A stretch of 64,000 bases of DNA from Chitinophaga agrisoli. Its GTDB lineage: Bacteria; Bacteroidota; Bacteroidia; Chitinophagales; Chitinophagaceae. Of this stretch, positions 56,312 through 64,000 are shown in pieces. Both the position numbers and the translations under genes were made by a program. The stretch lies in NCBI RefSeq assembly GCF_008386695.1, contig NZ_VUOC01000001.1, forward strand, positions 1,028,347 to 1,092,346, given 5' to 3'. Every line of letters starts with the position of its first letter. Position 1 is the first letter of the stretch. The notes under the pieces were generated by a model. It saw nothing but the letters and a program-made list of their open reading frames with translations, did no database searches and was not told the origin of the DNA.

Positions 56312-58733
56312 AAACTACCTGAAAATAGCCTGGCGCAACCTCTGGAAACAGAAGGTGTTCACCCTCATTAATGTGGGCGGCCTTACTATTGGCCTTACCG
56401 TAGGCCTCTTGCTCCTGTTATGGGTGAAGAATGAGCTGAGCTATGACAGGTATAATACCAAATGGGACCGCATATACCGGCTTACTACGGACATTCATGT
56501 AAATGGCAGCGATTTTATCTCCAGCCAGGTGCAGGATGTAATGGGGCCTACCCTGGTGCAGGATTATCCACAGGTGGAGAAGTTCGTGCGGCTGCAGCCC
56601 CAGCGGGATATCATGGTACAAAAGGGCCATGAGACCCTGCAGGAGAAAAAAGCCGCCTGGGCAGATTCTTCCATTTTTGAGGTATTCACCTTGCCGCTGT
56701 TGGCCGGCAATCCCAAAACAGCCCTTACAGCGCCTTTCTCCGTTGTGCTGTCAGAGACTGCGGCCCGCAAATACTTCCAGTCTACGGATATAGTGGGCAA
56801 AATGCTACATATCAACAATACGGCAGATTACCGGGTGACCGGGGTAATGAAGGATATGCCCGATGCCTCCCATTTCCATTTCGATTTCCTGCTAAGTATG
56901 TCCGAAAGGGCTAACAGCCGGAGCAACAATTGGGGAAATCACGACTACTATACTTATGTACTGGTACGCCCCGGCGTGGATAACGCATTTTTAAACGCCC
57001 GTCTGAAGGACATTACCTACAAGTATGTATCTCCTTTCTACCAGCAGATCCTGCATTTTAGCCTGGAAGAAATAGAAAAGCAGGGCAGCCATGTGCGGTA
57101 TGCCGCCATGCCCCTTTCAGATATACATTTTTACGCCAATAGGGCGGATCAATCCTTTATTGAGCCCAGTGGAAATATTCAATACGTATACATTTTTTCC
57201 GCTGCCGGTATTTTCATTTTGCTGATTGCCTGTATAAATTTCATGAACCTTTCTACCGCCCGTTCTGCCAGCAGGGCCAGGGAGGTAGGCGTAAGGAAAA
57301 CCCTGGGCTCCCAGCGCAAACAACTGATCCTGCAATTCCTTTCGGAATCCTGGCTTATATGCGCAATGGCGATGTTGTTGGCCTTAGTGGCTGCGGCTAT
57401 TTTACTGCCTTTCTTTAGCGAAATGGCGGGCAAAAAAATGACCATTAACCTGCTGGATCAACCTCAGCTGATCGTATATTTTATTGGGTTGCTGCTGATC
57501 GTAGGCTTGCTGGCTGGCGCTTATCCGGCTTTCTTCCTCTCCGGGTTCAAGCCACTGCAGGTGCTAAAAGGCAAGCTGCTGTCCGGCAGTAATACCGGGG
57601 GGCTGCGTAGCGCCTTGGTGGTGGTGCAGTTTGTTATCTCCAGTGTGCTGATCATTGGCACGATCGTTATTTATAACCAGCTGCAGTATATACAGCACCG
57701 GCAAATAGGGTATGACCGGCGCCAGGTGCTTGTATTGCAGAATACCTACCCGCTTTACAAGCAGGTAAACGCTTTCCGGGAAGCCATTTTAAGGATCCCC
57801 GGGGTGGAAAACGGCACTATGACCGGTTTTTTGCCTACGGGCCAGTACCGGCAAAGCCCCAGTTTTTTCAAAGACCGTAATGCTGCTATAAAAGACGCCA
57901 TTACTACAGAAGCCTGGCAGGTAGATCAGCATTATATCCCTACCCTGGGCATGAAGGTAGTAGCGGGCAGGAACTTTGACCCGCAGAATTTTGGCACAGA
58001 CTCCTCCGCCATCATCATAAATGAAACAGCGGCCAAAATGCTGGGCTTTAAAGACCCCCTGGGTAAGGAGTTGTATGACCCCAAGACGGATGTGAGTGAC
58101 CTCCGGGCCTCGCATATTATTGGCGTGATAAAAGACTTCAACTTTAATTCCCTGCACCATCCCGTTACGCCGCTGATACTGCGGCTGCAGGAAGAACGGG
58201 GCAGTATGGCCTTCCGTGTTAAAACGGATCATATACAGGACCTGGTAGAAAAGGTACGGCAGCAATGGGATGCCATGGTACCGGGGCAGCCGTTCCTGTA
58301 CGCCTTTATGGATAATGAGTTCAATACCCTTTACCAGGCAGACCAGCGCACCGGCAACATCTTCATCTGGTTTGCGGTGCTGGCGATCATTGTGGCCTGT
58401 CTGGGTCTTGCCGGCCTGGCCATCTTTACCGCGGAACAGCGCACAAAAGAAATAGGCATCCGCAAGGTGCATGGCGCTTCCGTAACAGATATTGTGACCT
58501 TATTAAGCAAAGATTTTATAAAACTGGTGCTGATTGCCATTGTGATAGCTACCCCGCTGGCCTGGTATGTCATGAACGGCTGGCTGGACGATTTTGCTTA
58601 CCGTACCACCATACATTGGTGGGTGTTTTTACTGGCAGGGTGTATTGCCATTGTCATTGCCCTGTTTACCGTGAGCTTTCAATCTATAAAAGCCGCGTTA
58701 ACAAATCCTATTAAAAGTCTGAAAACAGAATAA
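56304..58733 (+). CDS. MacB/FtsX-type ABC permease (first of an array)
   Basis: 809 residues; two repeated units, each with MacB-like periplasmic domains and FtsX-type membrane helices. Order: helix near the N-terminus (VFTLINVGGLTIGLTVGLLLLLW), MacB_PCD domain, three helices (about 290-420), a second periplasmic domain and three C-terminal helices with the FtsX motif ERTKEIGIRK-like (QRTKEIGIRKVHGASV). It ends NPIKSLKTE. The start overlaps the ATPase by eight bases. Such proteins export or extract lipids, peptides or antibiotics by mechanotransmission. Confidence 0.92.
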   Translation: MFKNYLKIAWRNLWKQKVFTLINVGGLTIGLTVGLLLLLWVKNELSYDRYNTKWDRIYRLTTDIHVNGSDFISSQVQDVMGPTLVQDYPQVEKFVRLQPQRDIMVQKGHETLQEKKAAWADSSIFEVFTLPLLAGNPKTALTAPFSVVLSETAARKYFQSTDIVGKMLHINNTADYRVTGVMKDMPDASHFHFDFLLSMSERANSRSNNWGNHDYYTYVLVRPGVDNAFLNARLKDITYKYVSPFYQQILHFSLEEIEKQGSHVRYAAMPLSDIHFYANRADQSFIEPSGNIQYVYIFSAAGIFILLIACINFMNLSTARSASRAREVGVRKTLGSQRKQLILQFLSESWLICAMAMLLALVAAAILLPFFSEMAGKKMTINLLDQPQLIVYFIGLLLIVGLLAGAYPAFFLSGFKPLQVLKGKLLSGSNTGGLRSALVVVQFVISSVLIIGTIVIYNQLQYIQHRQIGYDRRQVLVLQNTYPLYKQVNAFREAILRIPGVENGTMTGFLPTGQYRQSPSFFKDRNAAIKDAITTEAWQVDQHYIPTLGMKVVAGRNFDPQNFGTDSSAIIINETAAKMLGFKDPLGKELYDPKTDVSDLRASHIIGVIKDFNFNSLHHPVTPLILRLQEERGSMAFRVKTDHIQDLVEKVRQQWDAMVPGQPFLYAFMDNEFNTLYQADQRTGNIFIWFAVLAIIVACLGLAGLAIFTAEQRTKEIGIRKVHGASVTDIVTLLSKDFIKLVLIAIVIATPLAWYVMNGWLDDFAYRTTIHWWVFLLAGCIAIVIALFTVSFQSIKAALTNPIKSLKTE

Positions 58734-58746
58734 ACCAGTTAGCCAT

Positions 58747-61140
58747 ATGTTCCGCAGTTACCTGAAAATAGCGTTCCGGCATCTATTGCTGCATAAGACC
58801 ATCACATTCATTAATGTGGCGGGGCTGGCAATAGGTATGGCCTGCTGCATCCTGATCATGATGCTGGTAAAGGACGAATTGAGCTTTGATCAGTTCCATG
58901 CCAACAAGGCTAATATCTACCGGGTTAATACCAGATTTACAGAAAACGGAAAGGTCAATTATGGCACCAGCAGCCAATTCCCTACAGGGCCTGCCATGAA
59001 AGCGGAACTAAGCGATGTAAAGGATGCCGTGCGCCTGTATGAACCGGGCAATACCCTGTTTACCCATGGCGATAAGAAATTCCTGGAGGAGCATGCCGCC
59101 TTTGCAGATGCAGGCTTCTTTAAAATGTTCAGCTTCCCCCTGCTGACTGGCGATGCCGCCACCGCATTAAAGGAGCCTAATAGCATTGTGATCACAGAAA
59201 GCGCGGCAAAAAAATACTTTGGCAACGAAGATCCTATTGGTAAAACGCTCCGGATGGCGAATGAAACAGATTGTAAGATAACCGCTGTAGCCAAGGATAT
59301 GCCCCGGAATACAGATCTCCGCTATGACCTGCTGATCTCTTTCTCCACCTTTGAAACAGGCAACCGTTTATCCGGGCTCTGGATGTATTTTTCGCAGAAC
59401 TTTACCTATGTAATGCTGCGTGATAAAGCCAGCCTGGCCAATATGAATAAAACGCTGGCCGGGTTCACAGACCTGCATGTGGGCAAGATCGCCAAACGTT
59501 TGGGCATGCAGTTCAGTTACCAGCTGCAACCACTGACCAACATGCACCTGCGTCCCGGTGGCGATGAAAATAAAGAAGACCGCTCCAAACTCATTTACAT
59601 CTATATCGTTATTGCCGTTTTCCTGGTGCTGATCGCCTGCATTAACTTCATGAACCTGGTTACAGCCAGGGCAAGCGAGCGGGCGTTGGAAGTGGGATTA
59701 CGGAAGGTGATGGGCGCTGCCCGCCGTACGCTGGTCATCCAGTTCCTGATGGAGGCGGTGCTGTTAAGCCTACTGGCTTTTGTAGCTGCCCTGGTGCTGG
59801 CGGCCATCTTGCTCCCGGCATTTAACAGCCTTACAGACAAATCCCTGCAGCTGTTTAGCTGGCAACAGCTGCCCTTACTGGGTACGCTGCTGGCACTGGC
59901 TGTTTTTACCGGGTTACTGGCCGGCAGCTATCCCGCATTATTTCTCTCTGGGTTTATGCCCATTGCCATACTAAAAGGCACTTTTCAAAGCCTGCGTAAC
60001 AGGACCCTGCTACGTAAGGCGATGGTGGTATCGCAATTTGCGATTGCTATTGTATTGATCGTTTCTACCGTGGTGGTGTACTCGCAGCTGCGTTACTGGC
60101 GGGAGATGAACCTGGGCTTTGATAAAGAGCACCTGGTGAATATTTACCTGTCTTCTACGGAGGATGTGAGCCCCAAAAGGGAACTCCTTAAACAGGAGCT
60201 GCTACGTTTGCCGGCCGTTAAAAGCGCTACCTTGTCCAATATGGCCGTGGGCCGCTTTATAGGCAGCTATAACCCCGTTGCCAAAGAAGGGGATGGGGAT
60301 GATAAAAGTATTACCCCGGGTATTATTACCGGTGATTTTGACCTGGTGAAGACACTAGGCCTGGAGATCATAAAAGGCCGGAATTTTGCTGCCGATATGG
60401 CCACAGACTCTACAGATGCATTTATAATCAACGAAACCGCCGCCAGGAAGCTGGGACTGCATAACCCCCTGGGTGCGCGTATCGAATGGCGGCCAGGCCC
60501 TACCCCCAGAAAGGGATCGGTAATAGGGGTGGTAAAAGACTTTAATTTCTCCACCCTGCAATTGCCGGTAGATGCGGTGGTGTACCTGGTAAACCCGCAG
60601 AACGCCAGTGTGCTCACGGTTCGCCTGCAGCCCGGTAATCTGCCCGCACAAATGGCGCAGATCAACAAGCTCTGGGCGCAGCTGATACCCAACTACCCCA
60701 TCCAGTTCTCTTTCCCTGAAAATGATCTTTCCGAACAATACCAGACGGAGTACCGGTTGGGCAGCATATTTGGCGTATTTGCGGTGCTTTCCATCTTTAT
60801 TGCCTGTATGGGCCTGTTTGGATTATCTATCCTCATCTCCAGGCAGCGTACCAAGGAGATTGGTATCCGTAAGGTGTTGGGCGCTTCCGTAGGCAATATC
60901 ACCGCACTGCTGTCACGCGATTTCCTGAAGCTGGTCTTTGTGGCTATCATCATTGCCTCTCCCCTGGCCTGGTACCTGATGAACCAATGGTTGCAGGATT
61001 TTACCTACCATATAGACGTGCAGTGGTGGATGTTTGTGATAGCCGGGTTGGGCGCTGTAGTAATAGCCATGTGCACCATCAGCTTCCAGTCTGTAAGGGC
61101 AGCCTTAATGAACCCGGTTAAATCATTGAAAACAGAATAA
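58747..61140 (+). CDS. MacB/FtsX-type ABC permease (second)
   Basis: 797 residues, same architecture as the preceding gene and starting MFRSYLKIAFRHLLLHKTITFINVAGLAIGMACC. The FtsX motif is RQRTKEIGIRKVLGASV near 705, and it ends NPVKSLKTE. It starts 13 bases after the previous stop, so it is co-transcribed. The sequence differs strongly from the first copy in the periplasmic parts, as expected of paralogues with different cargo. A hairpin follows it. Confidence 0.92.
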   Translation: MFRSYLKIAFRHLLLHKTITFINVAGLAIGMACCILIMMLVKDELSFDQFHANKANIYRVNTRFTENGKVNYGTSSQFPTGPAMKAELSDVKDAVRLYEPGNTLFTHGDKKFLEEHAAFADAGFFKMFSFPLLTGDAATALKEPNSIVITESAAKKYFGNEDPIGKTLRMANETDCKITAVAKDMPRNTDLRYDLLISFSTFETGNRLSGLWMYFSQNFTYVMLRDKASLANMNKTLAGFTDLHVGKIAKRLGMQFSYQLQPLTNMHLRPGGDENKEDRSKLIYIYIVIAVFLVLIACINFMNLVTARASERALEVGLRKVMGAARRTLVIQFLMEAVLLSLLAFVAALVLAAILLPAFNSLTDKSLQLFSWQQLPLLGTLLALAVFTGLLAGSYPALFLSGFMPIAILKGTFQSLRNRTLLRKAMVVSQFAIAIVLIVSTVVVYSQLRYWREMNLGFDKEHLVNIYLSSTEDVSPKRELLKQELLRLPAVKSATLSNMAVGRFIGSYNPVAKEGDGDDKSITPGIITGDFDLVKTLGLEIIKGRNFAADMATDSTDAFIINETAARKLGLHNPLGARIEWRPGPTPRKGSVIGVVKDFNFSTLQLPVDAVVYLVNPQNASVLTVRLQPGNLPAQMAQINKLWAQLIPNYPIQFSFPENDLSEQYQTEYRLGSIFGVFAVLSIFIACMGLFGLSILISRQRTKEIGIRKVLGASVGNITALLSRDFLKLVFVAIIIASPLAWYLMNQWLQDFTYHIDVQWWMFVIAGLGAVVIAMCTISFQSVRAALMNPVKSLKTE

Positions 61141-61197
61141 ACTAACAGGTTTTTTAGTACGATACATGTTTACGAGTAGAATAACAAGTCAAATGAA

Positions 61198-61228
61198 GGG
61201 GGATGTTTTTACATGCCCCACCTTTTTT
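61198..61228 (+). terminator. terminator-like hairpin inside the permease array
   Basis: GGGGGATGT (61198-61206) pairs with ACATGCCCC (61211-61219) around four T's, with one mismatch, and a six-T run follows at 61223. It lies between the second and third permeases, 26 bases before the next ATG. Confidence 0.6.
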
Positions 61229-61253
61229 ATCATGTGTCCTTAAATTATTTACT

Positions 61254-63617
61254 ATGTTCCGTAACTATATAAAAATAGCCTGGCGTAATCTCTGGCGGCG
61301 TAAGCTCTTCACCACGGTAAATATCCTGGGTATGGCCGTGGGCCTGATCTGTGTGGCCTTTCTGGCCTTGTGTGTGCAGCAGATGCTGGTCCGGGATAAG
61401 TTCCATAAGAATTTGGACCGCCTGTACCTGGTACAAACAGATAATGGCCAGCAGTCGGTATATCCGTTGCTAAAGGAAATGCTGGCTTCTTTTCCGCAGG
61501 TAGAGAACGGAACGCGCATACTACAGTGGGATGCACCCTGGTTTAGCTACCAGGATAAAGAGGTGAGCGAAGCGATCACCTATGCGGATGCCGGCTTTTT
61601 TAAGGTATTTACCTATCCATTAAAGTATGGCAATAAAGACAATGCGCTAAAGGATAAATTTTCCATTGTGTTGTCATCAGAAGTGGCCCACAAGCTCTTT
61701 GGCAGTGAAAACCCGGTAGGCAAAACGCTGGAGCTTTCTGATAAGCGCCGCCTCATCGTATCCGGCGTAATGGCCCCTATTCCGCCTAATGCATCGTTAA
61801 GGCCCGCCGTACTGGTATCTACAGAAAACCTGGATGCTAAGGCTGATTTTAAGGATATGGGCGATTGGTATAACTGTTTCACGGAGACCTTTGTATTATT
61901 GAAACCAGGCGCCAGCACCGCTACAGTGGAGAAGCAGCTAAAAGGCGTAGTGGCCACGCGTTTTGCAACGGGTGCAAAAGACCGCGTAATGTCCCTGATG
62001 GGATATGGTCAGTTTGCAAATAAGTACGGCGAGTTAAACATAGGTTTTTATGTATATGGCCTTTCCTGTATTGCCTTGTTTATCCTGATCATAGTGGCCA
62101 TTAACCTGGTAAACCTTAATATGGCCGTATCCCTGACAAGGATCCAGGAAGTAGGCGTGCGTAAAGTGATGGGCGCCGGCCGCAAGGGCGTGTTACTACA
62201 GTTTTTTACAGAGGCAGGGTTAACCGTAGGCATTGGCTGCCTGCTGGCCTGGGGCCTGGCCTTTGTCCTGATGCCGGTACTGAATGAACGGCTAAGCGGT
62301 ATACAACTCACTTCGTCTATGTTATACAGCCTGCCTTTTATTGGCGGCTGGCTGCTGGGGATAATGCTGCTTACCTTGATTGCAGGCGGTTATCCGGCGT
62401 TATACCTGAGCGCCGTAAAACTGGTTAATGCCATGAAAGGCAAGTTACAGAGCGCGCCACGGAAAGTGTTTTCCCAGCGTGCGCTTATTATTGCCCAGTT
62501 TGTGATAGCGGTGGTGTTTATTACCGGCAGCCTGGTTATGCGCCAGCAGTTACGATATATGGAAGAGGGGGACGTAAAGTTCAACAAGGCGCAGGTATTA
62601 ACCCTCCGGCTGGACCTCGATTATAAAGACACCGCCCAGGCCCGTAGCAGCATAAACGCCCTGATGGACCGCTTAAGGCAATACCCCCAGGTGCAGGGGC
62701 TCTCCACTTCCCAAAGCGTACCGGGCAAGTACTATGAGAATTACAACACTTTTGTGCCTGGTAATGATCAGAATAAAGAACTGAGTATGCGCCAGGCGTA
62801 CATTGATAATGGCTTCCTTACCGTTTTTGGCGTGCATTTCCTGGAGGGGAGGAACTTTTCCCCGGACCTGGTAACAGACGAAAAGGCCGTCGTTATCAAT
62901 CAAACCGCAATGCGGCAACTGGGCTGGACCAGCATTGCCGGCAAAACGCTGCGGACTAAAGGAGGAAAAGAGGACTTCCCGGTAATTGGCCTTACGGAAG
63001 ATTACCACTACCGCTCACTGGCAGGCTCCGTGCAGCCACTGATCCACTTTTACGGCGGGAAAACTGCTATGCATGACTGGTATAATTACCTCAATATCCA
63101 CATCAACCCTAAAGACGCTGCGCCGGTGATAGCCATGCTCCGGAAGGGATTTGAGAATATCCCCTCTCACCGCGCTTTCAGTTATTCCTTTGCGGATGAG
63201 ATCTTTAATGAGCAGTATAAACGGATCGAAAGCCTGATAGCGTTGATCAATTATTTCACCCTAATAAGCGTAGTGATTGCCTGTGCCGGCATCTTTGCCC
63301 TGGTATCACTGGCGGCCCAGCAGCGTACCCGGGAGATAGGCATCCGCAAGGTGCTGGGCGCCGGTATCGTAAGCATAGTGGCCCTGCTGTCAAAAGACTT
63401 TATTAAACTGGTAGGCATTGCTGTGCTGATAGCAGCGCCACTTGCCTGGTGGCTGATGAACCGCTGGTTACAGGATTTTGCCTACAGCATTAAAATATCC
63501 TGGTGGCTGCTGGCTGGGGCCGGACTGGTAACCGCGTTGATAGCGCTGTTCACGGTGGGTACCCAGTCATTAAAAGCAGCTTTAATGAACCCCGTAAAAG
63601 CAATAAAAACAGAATAA
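61254..63617 (+). CDS. MacB/FtsX-type ABC permease (third)
   Basis: 787 residues from the ATG at 61254 (MFRNYIKIAWRNLWRRKLFTTVNILG). The in-frame ATG at 61203 lies inside the preceding hairpin and would add 17 residues, so it is rejected. Same layout as its neighbours, with the motif QRTREIGIRKVLGAG and the ending NPVKAIKTE. It is separated from the second permease by a 113-base gap with a terminator-like hairpin, so its expression may be partly uncoupled. I see no TAnnTTTG element in that gap. Confidence 0.92.
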   Translation: MFRNYIKIAWRNLWRRKLFTTVNILGMAVGLICVAFLALCVQQMLVRDKFHKNLDRLYLVQTDNGQQSVYPLLKEMLASFPQVENGTRILQWDAPWFSYQDKEVSEAITYADAGFFKVFTYPLKYGNKDNALKDKFSIVLSSEVAHKLFGSENPVGKTLELSDKRRLIVSGVMAPIPPNASLRPAVLVSTENLDAKADFKDMGDWYNCFTETFVLLKPGASTATVEKQLKGVVATRFATGAKDRVMSLMGYGQFANKYGELNIGFYVYGLSCIALFILIIVAINLVNLNMAVSLTRIQEVGVRKVMGAGRKGVLLQFFTEAGLTVGIGCLLAWGLAFVLMPVLNERLSGIQLTSSMLYSLPFIGGWLLGIMLLTLIAGGYPALYLSAVKLVNAMKGKLQSAPRKVFSQRALIIAQFVIAVVFITGSLVMRQQLRYMEEGDVKFNKAQVLTLRLDLDYKDTAQARSSINALMDRLRQYPQVQGLSTSQSVPGKYYENYNTFVPGNDQNKELSMRQAYIDNGFLTVFGVHFLEGRNFSPDLVTDEKAVVINQTAMRQLGWTSIAGKTLRTKGGKEDFPVIGLTEDYHYRSLAGSVQPLIHFYGGKTAMHDWYNYLNIHINPKDAAPVIAMLRKGFENIPSHRAFSYSFADEIFNEQYKRIESLIALINYFTLISVVIACAGIFALVSLAAQQRTREIGIRKVLGAGIVSIVALLSKDFIKLVGIAVLIAAPLAWWLMNRWLQDFAYSIKISWWLLAGAGLVTALIALFTVGTQSLKAALMNPVKAIKTE

Positions 63618-63631
63618 CTTAAACAGAAGAT

Positions 63632-64000
63632 ATGTTCCGTAATTATATAAAAATAGCCTGGCGCAACCTGCGGAAATCGAAGCTGCTCACCGGGGTGAAT
63701 GTGCTGGGGCTGGCCATTGCCTTTGCTGCCTGTATCCTGCTGGTGTTAACCGCCTGGCGCGAGCTGTCTTTTGACCAGTTCCATACTAATAAAGGCCGCC
63801 TGCAGGAGTTGTACATCACGGTACAGCGCCCGGAAGGGGAGGAAAGCCGGTCTAATTTTCCCATTCCGTTAACGCCGGCGTTGAAACAGGACTTTCCGGA
63901 AGTAAAGGCCGCCAGCCGTTTTATTGCTATTAGCGGCAGTATCCGCTATCATGATAAAACATTCCAGGCAGATGTAAAATCGGCAGATGCGGACCTCCTG
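63632..64000 (+). CDS. MacB/FtsX-type ABC permease (fourth, runs off the window)
   Basis: The first 123 residues of another permease: MFRNYIKIAWRNLRKSKLLTGVNVLGLAIAF, first membrane helix, then the start of the MacB_PCD domain (LSFDQFHTNKGRLQELYITVQ). The first twelve residues are identical to those of the third permease. It starts 14 bases after the previous stop. The remaining part lies beyond the window, so its integrity cannot be judged. Confidence 0.9.
   Translation, partial: MFRNYIKIAWRNLRKSKLLTGVNVLGLAIAFAACILLVLTAWRELSFDQFHTNKGRLQELYITVQRPEGEESRSNFPIPLTPALKQDFPEVKAASRFIAISGSIRYHDKTFQADVKSADADLL

Noticed and set aside
1-64000. Search for CRISPR arrays, tRNA/rRNA genes, complete insertion sequences, prophage and toxin-antitoxin or other defence systems
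   Set aside because: No regularly spaced direct repeats with unique spacers, no tRNA-like T-loops, no active transposase and no recognisable defence gene were seen; the octamer arrays have no spacers.

Overview
The window looks like chromosome of a Bacteroidota, most probably a Chitinophagaceae (Chitinophaga-like) bacterium. Reasons: a SusC/SusD pair preceded by an ECF sigma factor and a FecR anti-sigma factor, the gliding genes gldD and gldE beside ssb and mutY, RNase G next to an HU gene, many genes with the Bacteroidota -7 promoter motif TAnnTTTG, and few recognisable Shine-Dalgarno sequences. The taxon is inferred from gene content and style, not from a marker gene. I saw no tRNA, rRNA, CRISPR array, complete IS element or phage.

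Layout. 1-3.4 kb: tail of an L,D-transpeptidase, an alpha/beta hydrolase and acetyl-CoA synthetase. 3.4-5.8 kb: AT-rich accessory patch with a small unknown protein, a tandem-HTH regulator, a 20-bp palindrome and a degenerate REP-associated transposase homologue. 5.8-8.4 kb: deoxyribonucleotidase diverging from a DeoR-type regulator plus MFS transporter, with a symmetric operator pair between them. 8.8-19 kb: housekeeping genes carB (short form), a tricorn-type protease, comEC and purH. 19-21.2 kb: ECF sigma factor overlapping an anti-sigma-like membrane protein whose periplasmic end is an SGNH hydrolase. 21.2-27.3 kb (minus): Pmp3-like protein, LutB, DUF3109 protein, gldD, gldE, ssb, mutY. 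27.7-31 kb (plus): HU, a TPR protein, a 31-residue basic protein missed by normal length cutoffs, and RNase G. 31-35 kb: cupin, YcbB-type L,D-transpeptidase, RidA, a cut-down 3-hydroxyacyl-CoA dehydrogenase, TsaB. 35.4-38.5 kb: cysteine-free ArsR regulator, an ETHE1/CstB-like persulfide dioxygenase with rhodanese domains, and BON and BON/LysM envelope proteins. 38.7-48 kb: a complete ECF sigma, FecR, SusC (with STN signalling domain), SusD and two TlpA-like thioredoxins. 48.1-51.3 kb (minus): LpxL-type acyltransferase, NadB, YhhN. 51.4-64 kb: a histidine kinase and NtrC-type regulator diverge from a membrane-fusion protein, one ABC ATPase and at least four MacB/FtsX-type permeases; the intergenic gap contains a near-consensus sigma-54 promoter with two in-phase enhancer half-palindromes.

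How the parts work together. Two regulatory circuits are readable from sequence. In the SusC locus the STN domain of the receptor should signal through FecR to the ECF sigma factor. In the ABC locus the NtrC-like activator probably binds the two upstream sites and drives the exporter operon from the sigma-54 promoter. The sigma/SGNH pair is a third, unusual trans-envelope circuit.

The most interesting non-coding signal is a family of four hairpins built from an eight-base unit of the form RATRTGCN. In all four cases the first unit overlaps the last two bases of a stop codon (ends of the genes at 30928, 33069, 37378 and 48028). Other points of interest are the catalytically dead transposase-like protein, the anti-sigma/SGNH fusion, several predicted leaderless transcripts and an orphan two-sided terminator between divergent genes.
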